Shown here one piece after another: positions 45,685 through 54,703 of a stretch of 64,000 bases of DNA. Each line of letters starts with the position of its first letter. Positions within the stretch are counted from its first letter, which is position 1. Source of the stretch: Paenibacillus sp. W2I17 (GTDB lineage Bacteria; Bacillota; Bacilli; Paenibacillales; Paenibacillaceae). The notes beneath the pieces were generated by a model. The model made no database searches, had not been told where the DNA came from, and saw only the letters and a list, made by a program, of their open reading frames with translations. The position numbers and the translations under genes are program-made. The stretch lies in assembly GCF_030815985.1 (NCBI RefSeq), contig NZ_JAUSXM010000001.1:1674001-1738000 (forward strand), in the 5' to 3' direction.

Positions 45685-46369
45685 TTTTGTATCCCAGTCC
45701 CCTTATCGTTTTGAGATATTCCGGTTGTCTGGAGTCACGCTCGATCTTCTCCCGAATGTTGCTGATATGTACCATAATCGTGCTGTCCTCGTGCGCATAA
45801 TAATCGCCCCAGACCGCTTCGTATATTTTTTTACGGGTGAACACTCGGCCAGGTTGATCAAGCAACAATTCCATAATTTTATACTCTGTAGAGGTCAATG
45901 TTACAGGATTTCCTGAACGAAAAAGGATACATTGGGATCGATCCAGCGTCAGCTCACCTAATACCAGATTCTGTTCTTTCGCTTCGGGGATCTCCGCTGC
46001 ATCAAATTGATTAACTCTTCTGAGCAAGGCCTCAACCCTGGCGACAATCTCAAGCGGGTTGAATGGCTTCGCAATATAATCGTCTGCCCCAAGTCCCAGT
46101 CCAAGGATTTTATCGTGATCCTGACTTTTAGCGGATAGGAACAGTACAGGCATGTGATATGTGGCTCTGATCTGTTTGATCAACTGCAATCCATCCATTA
46201 CAGGCATCATGATGTCCAGTATGACCAGATCGATCTGTGTTGAACGTATGCATTGTAATGCCTCGGCTCCATTCACCGCAGTTTTAATGGTATAGTCCTT
46301 CTCCAGATATAGTTGAAGCAGTTCAACAATCTCTGGTTCGTCATCTGCAATTAATACGGTGTATCTCAT
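45662..46369 (-). CDS. OmpR-family response regulator
   Basis: 235 residues. Receiver with acidic pocket DDE (9-11), phospho-acceptor Asp52 (VILDIMMPVMDG) and a conserved Lys in AKPF, followed by a winged-helix DNA-binding domain (TSTEYKIMELLLDQPGRVFTR, ending KTIRGLGYKIE). It leads the four-gene unit regulator-kinase-permease-Asp23. Confidence 0.93.
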   Translation of the reverse strand: MRYTVLIADDEPEIVELLQLYLEKDYTIKTAVNGAEALQCIRSTQIDLVILDIMMPVMDGLQLIKQIRATYHMPVLFLSAKSQDHDKILGLGLGADDYIAKPFNPLEIVARVEALLRRVNQFDAAEIPEAKEQNLVLGELTLDRSQCILFRSGNPVTLTSTEYKIMELLLDQPGRVFTRKKIYEAVWGDYYAHEDSTIMVHISNIREKIERDSRQPEYLKTIRGLGYKIEAPMES

Positions 46370-46603
46370 GTTATTCCTCTCATTTCCTATACTCTATGCC
46401 TATCTCTACATTATTACTATATACTACGTCTCTTAATTCAACCTAAATCATTTCTAAAGATAATCTAAATAAATAGAAATAGAGCCCTGGCTCAGGCCAA
46501 GGCATTAACTAAAATAGGGCTGTTTTCAGCCTACATTCAAGCTTTTCGTTCTTCATTCAGGCTTTTCAATCTTCATTCGGAGCATTTGTATTAGATCATC
46601 AGA

Positions 46604-48049
46604 TCAGTCCTTAAGCGAGCGTAGCCAAGGCTCCACTTTTCCGAATAAACGTTCCTTGTCATACTGCACATATTGGTTTGCCCGATTGCGCACGGGATCA
46701 CCCGCGTAGAAACGTTCATACAGATCATGCCTTGCTCCGAGTGGACTTCCTGTTAGTTCCCATGCGAGTTGAAAGAGACGAATCTTCTCCGGGGCTTGCA
46801 TCGTTACTCCACCAAGATATTTGCCAATCATGGAACCCATCATTTCATTCATCTCAAACGTACCTGAAGGAATCTGAATCAGACCACCCGCAGCAATGGT
46901 CTTCAAAATCTCCACCGCGCGTGGATAATAGTGATTGCCCAGATTACGTGCGGTTTCAATATATTTGAATTCCGGCAGCCAGTTGCCAAATGTGTCCGGC
47001 TTGGACTGTGCTTCAGCAGCAATAATCAGTCCCTCGATAGTCTGCATCTGACTGATCAGCTCTCCAAGTTGTTCCTGCACATTCAGGAAAGAGTCCACCC
47101 CGATCTCCTTGCCAATGGATGAGGTCACGGCTGTAATGAACTCCAGTTTCGAGTGTAATCGAATGACACTCTGATGGTAGGCCAGACTGGTCGAAGCTGT
47201 ATTGCAGCGAATCTGCCATACGGCTTCAGGGTTATTGTGCAGTAATACACGTTCCCAGGGCACAAATACATCGTCAAAAAATAATACGGCATCCATCTCA
47301 TCATACTGCGCACTGAGTGGATGTGATTTATCTGAATCTTTTGTGGCAAAAGATTCACGACACATCATGTGCAAACCCGGACTGTCCGCAGCTACGATTA
47401 CCATATGGGCCAGCTCTGTCAGGTGGCCTGGAATTCGTTGAACGGGATAAGCAATGATATCATCCGCATAAGGAGCTGCTGTTGCCACCATTTTGGCCCC
47501 GCGTATCACAACGCCCTCCGTATTCCTTTTGACAATTCGCAGCATGGCATCCTCATCTTCACCAACAGGCAAGGAGCGATTAATCTGCGGGTCACGCTGT
47601 ACAATTGTCAGGAAGGCATCGTTTCGTTTGGCTTGTGCAAAATAATCCGATATTTTGTCTGCAAATGCCGGGTCATGTGATGTCATTTCATGTCGTGTTG
47701 CATACCAACCGGTCAGCCTGGATCGGGCATAATCAGACAATCGGCTCATCACCCCATACGTCCGATCGGCCCACAGCCGAAAAGCATCCGCCCTGCTGTT
47801 TACGTCAGGAAGTGAACGAGGCACTAGAAAAGAGCGATGCACGTAACTTCCCGTCTGTTCGTCCCAATAGGCCAGGGTTTCCCTTGTCTTCGGGTCATCC
47901 ACCAGATTGAACAATCCTTCTATGGTTTGAAGTGTTCCCTGAAAGGCCTGATGCCCAGTTACCTGGATACGCTCTCCGTCCAGCCATACATTCCGCTCAT
48001 CATTCAAACGTTGAATGTAAGCTTGTCCACGAGACATCGTGATACTCAT
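46604..48049 (-). CDS. 4-hydroxyphenylacetate 3-hydroxylase-like flavin monooxygenase (HpaB family)
   Basis: 481 residues of the two-component FADH2-dependent aromatic hydroxylase group (B. subtilis YoaI-like). Markers include SRGQAYIQRLNDERNVWLDG at the N-terminus, the substrate/flavin segments GVVIRGAKMVATAAPYADD and VLFFDDVFVPWERVLLHNNP, and AGGLIQIPSG near the C-terminus. It would ortho-hydroxylate a phenol using reduced flavin from a separate reductase. No reductase gene is adjacent. A weak hairpin at 46482-46522 may terminate it. Confidence 0.9.
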   Translation of the reverse strand: MSITMSRGQAYIQRLNDERNVWLDGERIQVTGHQAFQGTLQTIEGLFNLVDDPKTRETLAYWDEQTGSYVHRSFLVPRSLPDVNSRADAFRLWADRTYGVMSRLSDYARSRLTGWYATRHEMTSHDPAFADKISDYFAQAKRNDAFLTIVQRDPQINRSLPVGEDEDAMLRIVKRNTEGVVIRGAKMVATAAPYADDIIAYPVQRIPGHLTELAHMVIVAADSPGLHMMCRESFATKDSDKSHPLSAQYDEMDAVLFFDDVFVPWERVLLHNNPEAVWQIRCNTASTSLAYHQSVIRLHSKLEFITAVTSSIGKEIGVDSFLNVQEQLGELISQMQTIEGLIIAAEAQSKPDTFGNWLPEFKYIETARNLGNHYYPRAVEILKTIAAGGLIQIPSGTFEMNEMMGSMIGKYLGGVTMQAPEKIRLFQLAWELTGSPLGARHDLYERFYAGDPVRNRANQYVQYDKERLFGKVEPWLRSLKD

Positions 48050-48174
48050 GATATGTCCTCCCTCTCAGGCACCGGCCTGACATTCTGTAACTCCATCCTA
48101 CTAACTGCTTGAGAAACTATGTAATGATACATTCTGTATCTAATGAAATAGTACTGTGCCTTAGCTAGAAAAGT

Positions 48175-48209
48175 CAACAGACACCGAGCGATGAGTCCGG
48201 TGTCTGTTG
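48175..48209. terminator. Terminator of the bceAB-like operon
   Basis: A perfect 12-bp stem, CAACAGACACCG/CGGTGTCTGTTG, 13 bp past the permease stop; GACTTTTC follows on the minus strand. Confidence 0.65.
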
Positions 48210-48221
48210 GGCCATGCTATT

Positions 48222-50180
48222 TTAGACTAATTTGGAATACATGTGACGCAGATACCGCCAGCGCACGAGTGCAAAATACAAAATCTGCATGGAAGCAAAC
48301 ACCAAGAAGATGCGCAGGCTATATCCAAAGACCGAGAAATCAACCAGTTGCTGCAACGCCACAAAGGCAACCGAACTGTGGATGACCGCCACCAGAATCG
48401 GCAGGAAGAACATAAGCAATAGCTGCCTTGTTACGATCTTACGGAGTTCGGGACGACTCAGTCCCATTTTGCCAATCATGCGATACTGCGCTTCATCCCG
48501 TTCTAGATCTGCGTAAAGTCTGAAATACGTGAAACTTGCTGCAAAGGTGAAGAAAACAATGCCGATCAGGCCGCTCAAAATTAGAATGATGCCATTGGTC
48601 TGCTTGGAATTAAGCCAATCCACCACAAGCGCGCTGACCTCGTAATAACCTTTTTCGGAATGATCATCTTGAATGGATTTGATCAATTCAGGAGCAAAGC
48701 TGCGTGTACCCATCCAATCTTTCACGATAAATTGTATCGTTCGACTCGAATAGAAACCTTCAGGCATGCCAACTTCCTCGTTGTACGCTGGTCTCATCTT
48801 ATTAAACAATTCGTCGGTTACGACGTAGAGATAAATTTCATATTGAAAAGGAATCACAATATCGGTACCAGGTGTCGATAGCTGGACAGGTACGTGCTGA
48901 TTATCAACCTCCAGATTGACCTTTCCTCCCGAGGCTCCTTTTTCAACCTGTTCACGGTACTCCTTGCGAATCGCCAAATTGCTTGGTGTCATAAATGACT
49001 CATCGATCTGTTTCAACGTACGTTCTTCATACCCCAGTGCCTTCGCAAGACGGTTATAATCACTCAGTTTGATAATCTTCCCATTATTATTTTCACCTAT
49101 AGGAGCATAACTGCCCTTCACGTAGGGAACTTGATGATCAATCAACGTTTCTTCAATCTGCCGAATATGTCGCTCGGAGTTTGGAGTATACCAGTTATTC
49201 ATATAACTGAATGCGTACGGATTCGACATGGACGACAACCCCGGGTCAGCAATAGCAAGCATGGTGCCAATTCCCGTAAATGAAGAAGCCGAGATGATAC
49301 TTACCATGAAAAACATGATGGCGTTATCTTTCATTCGATAGGTAAGTTCAGATAGGAAGAGCAGATTGGTTTTACGGAAAAACAACCTTGGATTTCTTTT
49401 CAGTGCCCGAATGATGTATACACTGAGCTGTGTGAACAGAAAGTACGTACCTGCAATAACAACCACGACACTTGCGAGTAATAACGGAAAGGAGAAGCTT
49501 ATCCATACAAAAGTGAATACTCCTGCATAACCCCCACCAATCAACAATACGGATAACAAGGCAAGTAGACGTGAGGCTTTGGGTTCCGGTTTCGGTTTTT
49601 CCTCTGATTTCACAAGGTCAATGAGAGTTCCTTTGCGAATGAGCAAGGATGAGGACATCGCGATCACAACAAACAGCAGCAGAAATGCACCTGCCGTCAG
49701 GGCAATGCTTTTTAGCGGAAAATAGAATCGAAGACTGTTCTCAACAGCCAGCATGGAGCCACAGATCAGCAGAATCAATTTGCCGAAAATAATTCCGAGT
49801 CCAATCCCGGTAATGATGGAAGCTAATCCGATACACATGTTCTCCATAAACAGAAGTCTGTTCATCTGCTTACGTGTCATGCCTATGATCAGGAAAATAC
49901 CAAATTCCTTCTTGCGTGTCTTCAGAAATGAACCAACGGAGTAGAGCAGGAACAGGAATGAAAAGATGAATATAATGATCTCTGCAATCACAAACCCCTG
50001 ATTCGCAAGCAACGTAACCGTCCCACTTGATCCCTTTAAGCCCGCTTTCAAATCAGGATGGAACAGGAGCAATGCGTAAGTAAAAAAGATCATAACGGAA
50101 AATGTACTGCTCAGAAAATGAGCCAGATAAATTCGTTTATTGCGAACAACGTTATTAATGGCGAACTGGCGAAAATTCAT
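48222..50180 (-). CDS. BceB-type ABC transporter permease
   Basis: 652 residues with ten predicted membrane helices and the hallmark large extracellular domain (about 310-520) between helices 7 and 8. FtsX-like permease segments occur at the N-terminal part (GIFLIIGMTRKQMNRLLFMEN) and C-terminal part (LERDEAQYRMIGKMGLSRPELRKIV). BceAB transporters confer resistance to peptide antibiotics such as bacitracin by freeing their lipid targets, and they also act as the sensor for their BceS kinase. It overlaps the ATPase gene by 26 bp. Confidence 0.92.
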   Translation of the reverse strand: MNFRQFAINNVVRNKRIYLAHFLSSTFSVMIFFTYALLLFHPDLKAGLKGSSGTVTLLANQGFVIAEIIIFIFSFLFLLYSVGSFLKTRKKEFGIFLIIGMTRKQMNRLLFMENMCIGLASIITGIGLGIIFGKLILLICGSMLAVENSLRFYFPLKSIALTAGAFLLLFVVIAMSSSLLIRKGTLIDLVKSEEKPKPEPKASRLLALLSVLLIGGGYAGVFTFVWISFSFPLLLASVVVVIAGTYFLFTQLSVYIIRALKRNPRLFFRKTNLLFLSELTYRMKDNAIMFFMVSIISASSFTGIGTMLAIADPGLSSMSNPYAFSYMNNWYTPNSERHIRQIEETLIDHQVPYVKGSYAPIGENNNGKIIKLSDYNRLAKALGYEERTLKQIDESFMTPSNLAIRKEYREQVEKGASGGKVNLEVDNQHVPVQLSTPGTDIVIPFQYEIYLYVVTDELFNKMRPAYNEEVGMPEGFYSSRTIQFIVKDWMGTRSFAPELIKSIQDDHSEKGYYEVSALVVDWLNSKQTNGIILILSGLIGIVFFTFAASFTYFRLYADLERDEAQYRMIGKMGLSRPELRKIVTRQLLLMFFLPILVAVIHSSVAFVALQQLVDFSVFGYSLRIFLVFASMQILYFALVRWRYLRHMYSKLV

Positions 50181-50925
50181 GTCCTGAACCTCCCATTAGG
50201 GATAATACATTAATAATCTTCTGGTAAAAGGCTGCGCGATTATCGCCGTAGTGAATTTCATTATACAGTTTGCCATCCTTGATAAAGACAACCCGACTGC
50301 AATAACTTGCAGCTACTGCATCATGAGTGACCAGCAGCATCGTAGCCTGATCCTCCTGATTGCGAGTTTCGAGAATCTCCATGACATCTCTTGCCGCCTT
50401 CGAATCCAGGTTGCCTGTTGGCTCATCGGCCAGAATCAGCTTCGGGGAATGGATAAGCGCTCTGGCAATGGCCGTACGCTGTGCCTGTCCTCCTGATATC
50501 TCATATGTCCGTTTGTTCAGAATACCCTCGATCCCCAGCTTGCTTGCCAGCTGTTCGACACGTGTGTTCATCTCTGCTAGCGAAACACCGTCAAGAGTCA
50601 GTGGCAGCACAATGTTTTCCTTGACTGTCAGGGTATTTAACAGATTGAACGATTGAAAAACAAATCCAAGCTCTTTGCGCCGGAACAGCGCGAGTTCGTC
50701 CTGATTCAATTCAAACGGATTCTTCCCTGCAATCCGCAGTTCGCCTGATGTTGGATGATCAATGGTTGAGATCATGTTCAGCAGTGTTGTTTTGCCACTA
50801 CCCGATGGTCCCATGATGCCAACAAACTCACCTTCCTGAATACTGAGGTCAATACCTGATAACGCTTCATAAGATACGATGCCTTTGTAGATTTTACTGA
50901 TCTGTTTCACAGAACAAATCTCCAT
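50155..50925 (-). CDS. BceA-type ABC transporter ATPase
   Basis: 256 residues: Walker A GPSGSGKTT (about 38), signature ISGGQAQRTAIARALI, Walker B LILADEPTGNLDSK and switch VTHDAVAASYC. The MacB/LolD-like class pairs with BceB-type permeases. It is the first gene of the transporter operon. A BceR-type dyad lies about 150 bp upstream. GGAG-like TAAGGAG precedes the start. Confidence 0.93.
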   Translation of the reverse strand: MEICSVKQISKIYKGIVSYEALSGIDLSIQEGEFVGIMGPSGSGKTTLLNMISTIDHPTSGELRIAGKNPFELNQDELALFRRKELGFVFQSFNLLNTLTVKENIVLPLTLDGVSLAEMNTRVEQLASKLGIEGILNKRTYEISGGQAQRTAIARALIHSPKLILADEPTGNLDSKAARDVMEILETRNQEDQATMLLVTHDAVAASYCSRVVFIKDGKLYNEIHYGDNRAAFYQKIINVLSLMGGSGHEFSPVRH

Positions 50926-51075
50926 GGTTACAACTCCTTAGTGATGTATGAATTCAAAAATCAAGTTACATTCATGCTGTCTGCATGTGTATTGTGCGTG
51001 GCCTTTCCTGTACTCTTATGACTATAGTCTATCGAAGTTTCGGCCATTCTCCTATGGTTTAACCTTTCATCAACA

Positions 51076-51089
51076 TGACAATGTTGTAA
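51076..51089. promoter_or_regulatory. Candidate BceR binding site upstream of bceAB
   Basis: On the minus strand TTACA-ACAT-TGTCA, fitting the TNACA-N4-TGTNA pattern known for BceR-like regulators, about 150 bp before the BceA-type start. Confidence 0.55.
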
Positions 51090-51108
51090 GGTTGCATCAT
51101 GAAAATCA

Positions 51109-51146
51109 AAAAGACGCCTTCGCCCCGATCAGGCAATAGACGTCTA
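51109..51146 (-). terminator. Terminator after the BceS-type kinase gene
   Basis: On the minus strand AGACGTC...GGCGTCT with an inner GCC/GGC pairing, followed by TTTTTG. Lies in the 313-bp gap (50926-51238) that also holds the bceAB promoter. Confidence 0.5.
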
Positions 51147-51238
51147 TACTTACACTTACACTGTAATATATACTCCACTCTCACTTCTTCAACAAAAATA
51201 CAGACCTCACGTCCCAATCTTATCTTCAACCTGTCACT

Positions 51239-52222
51239 TCAAGAGTTGAATGTAATTCGGACAGTCGTTCCTTCGCCATACACAGATTCAAGATCAATCC
51301 GATGATTCATCCGTGTTAACACTTCTTTGGCAATATACAGCCCCATGCCTGTGGACTCTTTGAAATGTCGCCCGTTCTCCCCGGTGAAGAAAGGTTGGAA
51401 TACCCGGTTAAGATCAGACTTCGGAATCCCGATGCCTTGATCCTGTACTTCCAGTATGATGGAGCGTTCCGCTTCATACGCACGCACATAGATCTTTTGC
51501 CCGCTGCCCGCGGAGTATTTGATTGCGTTCGACAGTAACTGTACCAATACAAAACGAATCCACTTGGCATCGGATTGCACAACCAGCGCAGAATCGATAT
51601 GCATCTCTGGATAGACGTGATTGCGAATAAAGAATCGCTTGAGTTCATGGATCGCTTCTTCCCCAGCGGTCTTCAGTATCACAGGTTCCACACTGAAATC
51701 CTGCTCGAAGGTATCCAACCGGGCCACATACAGCACAGTCTCCAAACCTCGCCTCATCTGGTCCGCTTCCTCCCGAATGCTTATGAACCGAGGATCGTCA
51801 TCTTCCTGGCCTTCCACGGTCAACTCAATGACGGATAACGGTGTCTTCATCTGATGGACCCACTGGTTCATGAATGTCAGATATTCTTGCTGCCGTTGTT
51901 CCAGCCGATGAAGATGAGCATGGTACTGTCCGTATTGTGAATCCAGCAGCTTTTCCAGCGCCAGTGATAAAGGACTTGTTTCGTTCAATGGTACAAATTC
52001 CTTCAGCGAATCCATCGATCGTGACATCCGGGTATAAAAGGAGCGATGTGAATAATAACGATACACCAAATATCCGATGTAAAAAAATAATCCCAACGCT
52101 ACGGCATAAGCAGCCGTGACCCAATCGTTGTAACCGTCATACCAGAACACTGCAACAACGGTGAACAAGATGGCAACAACCCAGCACGTTAAAGCAAGAT
52201 GTTCTCGTATAAACAATCTCAT
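51239..52222 (-). CDS. BceS-type intramembrane-sensing histidine kinase
   Basis: 327 residues. Two membrane helices close together (about 10-27 and 35-54) with only a handful of residues outside, the intramembrane-sensing design. The phospho-acceptor His123 is in WVHQMKTPLSV. HATPase motifs are QLLSNAIKYSAG, DQGIGIP and STGMGLYIAKEV. Kinases of this type have no input domain and receive the signal from the BceAB transporter. It overlaps the regulator stop by 4 bp. Confidence 0.93.
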   Translation of the reverse strand: MRLFIREHLALTCWVVAILFTVVAVFWYDGYNDWVTAAYAVALGLFFYIGYLVYRYYSHRSFYTRMSRSMDSLKEFVPLNETSPLSLALEKLLDSQYGQYHAHLHRLEQRQQEYLTFMNQWVHQMKTPLSVIELTVEGQEDDDPRFISIREEADQMRRGLETVLYVARLDTFEQDFSVEPVILKTAGEEAIHELKRFFIRNHVYPEMHIDSALVVQSDAKWIRFVLVQLLSNAIKYSAGSGQKIYVRAYEAERSIILEVQDQGIGIPKSDLNRVFQPFFTGENGRHFKESTGMGLYIAKEVLTRMNHRIDLESVYGEGTTVRITFNS

Positions 52223-52923
52223 GATGGTGAAGAGGCCTTCCAGGTATTGTTCAATCGGTAACCCGAACCTCTGACCGTTTCCAGTGCATCCGTAATACCA
52301 AGTTCGGCTAATCGTTTACGCACCCGAGTAACGTTTACGCTGAGTGTATTGTCATCCACAAAAGAGTCATCCCACAGCTTCTCCAAGATTGTCTCTCTGC
52401 TCACCAGCTTGGGACTGCGGCGGAGTAACGTTTCCAGCAGAATCGTTTCCTTCTTCGTCAGCTGTACTTTGCGATCACCAAGCTGAATCTCCAGTCTTTC
52501 CAAGTACACGACCAAGCCGTCCAGTTCCACCTTGCGTTCTTCGTCACGTGCAGCATAGTCCCCATATACCCGGCGCAGCTGACTTCGAATTTTCGCTATC
52601 ACAATCTCATGCTCAAATGGCTTCGTGATATAATCATCCGCCCCGTTCTCCAGTGCCATGACCTGATCCATCTTCCCACTCCGTGCGGAGATAAACAAAA
52701 TGGGGCATGTAGACAGCGTACGAATCTGGCGGCACCAATAGAAACCATCGTAACTCGGCAAGTTGATATCCAGAAGTACCACATGTGGCTGTACCTGCTC
52801 AAACTGTTGTACAATCATCTCAAAATCATCGACCAGTACGGCCCGGTCCCCGTAGCGTTCAATATGTGATTTCAATAATCCCGCAATCTTGGGATCGTCC
52901 TCTATTATCATAATGGTATACAT
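52219..52923 (-). CDS. BceR-type response regulator
   Basis: 234 residues. Receiver with EDD (8-10), Asp52 in LLDINLPSYDG and Lys in TKPF. The winged helix is LTKKETILLETLLRRSPKLVS and ends ETVRGSGYRLN. It would activate the bceAB promoter through the dyad near 51076. GAGGTGAGATCC precedes the start. Confidence 0.93.
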   Translation of the reverse strand: MYTIMIIEDDPKIAGLLKSHIERYGDRAVLVDDFEMIVQQFEQVQPHVVLLDINLPSYDGFYWCRQIRTLSTCPILFISARSGKMDQVMALENGADDYITKPFEHEIVIAKIRSQLRRVYGDYAARDEERKVELDGLVVYLERLEIQLGDRKVQLTKKETILLETLLRRSPKLVSRETILEKLWDDSFVDDNTLSVNVTRVRKRLAELGITDALETVRGSGYRLNNTWKASSPS

Positions 52924-52964
52924 TATTGGATCTCACCTCTGGCAAAATCATAACACAGGATTTA

Positions 52965-54305
52965 TTATCTAGCATCGATTTGCTTACGCCAATCCACAAT
53001 ATCTGCATTCAATTGCTTCAGATCTCCGGAAGCTTTCTGATCATCCGATAACTTGTATTGTTGCTTCAATGCCAGGATACGATATACACTTTCATCAATT
53101 CGGGACTCGGTGATCTTGCCTGACTTCACTGCACTTATTAGCGTATCAAAAATCGTCTTGGCACTCTCATAACTGTGAGCTACCAACAGAATGTCACTTC
53201 CTGCTTTAACAGTTGCCAAGGCAGCTTCATTCAGCTTGTAGTTCTTCGCGATTGCACCCATACTCAGGTCATCTGTGATGACCACACCGTCATAATTGAA
53301 CTTTCCACGCAGATGTTCACCAATAATGACATCTGATAAGGAAGCCGGATGATCCGGGTCCAGCTTCGGGAACAAAATGTGTGCAACCATGACCGCCTCT
53401 ACCTGCTCCTTCACTGCGGCCTGGAACGGAATCCATTCAAGCTCGGCCAGTTGTTTTTCCGTTTTATTCACAACAGGCAGATCAAGATGGGAGTCCACGG
53501 ACGTATCACCATGACCCGGAAAATGTTTCACTACCGGAATAATCCCTTCACTACGTAGTCCCTTCATCTCTGCAATCCCCATACGTGACACCAGTTCTGC
53601 CGAGCTGCCGAATGAACGATCTCCAATCACCGGGTTCTTCGGATTACTATTCACATCCAGCACAGGGGCAAAGTCCACATTAAAACCCGCAAGCTGAACT
53701 TGTCTGGCCAGTAATTCACCCATCGTTTCAGCAAGCGCGCTATCTTTCGTCTCCCCTACTTTTCTACTGGAAGGAATGGATTCCACCGTCTCCGGCATAC
53801 GGCTCACTTTGCCGCCCTCCTGATCCACACTCATGAAGATCGGTACCGGGTTGGACTGATTCGCTTCCTTGATGGATTGTACAAACTTGGCTGTTCCCTC
53901 GAGTGTTGATACATTGTTGGCATAGAAAATAATGCCCCCTACCTTTTGATCCGTAATCATCTGTTTGGCTTGATCATCCAACGTTGTCCCTTGAACACCG
54001 GCCAGTATCATCTGTCCAATCTTCTCTTCTAACGTTAATGAACTGAGCTGCTCCTGCACCGGATCGACTTCTTCTTGCGGTTCCTCTGGTACTTCTTCCT
54101 GCGGTGGAGCGGTATTCTGCTCCGGCGATGAGGAAGATTGCCCTGAGTTGGAGCCAGCGTTCGATCCGGTATTCGAGTCCGTTGCGGAGGAAGGTTTCTG
54201 TGCTTGGCCACATGCCGATAAAAGCAGGACTACTCCCAGCAGAAGACACAGCATCTGCAGTTGTTTTCTCCATTTATTGTTCGAGTTGTACCTATAGTTG
54301 TGCAA
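52965..54305 (-). CDS. Beta-N-acetylhexosaminidase-like lipoprotein (GH3, NagZ type)
   Basis: 446 residues from TTG 54305, about ten bases after AAGGAGG. It has a lipoprotein signal peptide with lipobox LLSAC (Cys32), and a Ser/Pro/Glu-rich linker to about residue 85. The GH3 barrel contains KHFPGHGDTSVDSHLDLP, whose Asp-His pair is the NagZ general acid/base, and the nucleophile Asp in VVITDDLSMGAI. It would remove N-acetylglucosamine from cell-wall fragments at the outer face of the membrane, as in B. subtilis NagZ. No amidase partner (AmiE) gene is adjacent. Confidence 0.9.
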   Translation of the reverse strand: MHNYRYNSNNKWRKQLQMLCLLLGVVLLLSACGQAQKPSSATDSNTGSNAGSNSGQSSSSPEQNTAPPQEEVPEEPQEEVDPVQEQLSSLTLEEKIGQMILAGVQGTTLDDQAKQMITDQKVGGIIFYANNVSTLEGTAKFVQSIKEANQSNPVPIFMSVDQEGGKVSRMPETVESIPSSRKVGETKDSALAETMGELLARQVQLAGFNVDFAPVLDVNSNPKNPVIGDRSFGSSAELVSRMGIAEMKGLRSEGIIPVVKHFPGHGDTSVDSHLDLPVVNKTEKQLAELEWIPFQAAVKEQVEAVMVAHILFPKLDPDHPASLSDVIIGEHLRGKFNYDGVVITDDLSMGAIAKNYKLNEAALATVKAGSDILLVAHSYESAKTIFDTLISAVKSGKITESRIDESVYRILALKQQYKLSDDQKASGDLKQLNADIVDWRKQIDAR

Positions 54306-54594
54306 GGATATTCATCCTCCTTATGTAATGTCATCTTGGTAATCTAAAGGTTCAGGCCTAACCTTATCACAAGGTGAATGATTTTCAAAATAAGTTGTAC
54401 TGAATATCGAATCGTTGTTCAGACACTTAAGCGGCAAATAAAGGGGTTGCACTGGAACCTGAGATGTGAAACATAATGGTGTTGTGACTAGGCGCGTGTG
54501 CGATGTATGTGGAGAATAAAAAGGAGTAACGGTGCAGGAAATGAATTCCTATTGTGAATTTTTCATATGTTGAAATTATTAGTATAGGAAAATC
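54306..54594. other. Promoter region of the NagZ-like gene, no gene seen
   Basis: Gene-free AT-rich stretch. It contains a seven-codon frame (ATG 54315 to TAG 54292) overlapping the TTG start of the lipoprotein gene. No repeat or conserved structure was recognised. Confidence 0.4.
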
Positions 54595-54617
54595 AAAAAG
54601 CCGCCCAAAGGCGGCCT
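54595..54617 (-). terminator. Terminator after the Old Yellow Enzyme gene
   Basis: On the minus strand GCCGCC-TTTG-GGCGGC, then TTTTTGATTTT. Confidence 0.85.
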
Positions 54618-54703
54618 ATTTGTTCGTTTTTGTTTTACTTTTCGTTGTAAATCGTTGCCGTTCAGCGTTAGTTCACCTTTCACCAAACGTTCTTAGGCTT
54701 CTA

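Noticed and set aside
46526..46583. Short direct repeats (CTTTTC..TTCTTCATTC..) between the response regulator and hydroxylase genes
   Set aside because: Only two or three imperfect short units in AT-rich sequence. No array structure and no link to known elements.
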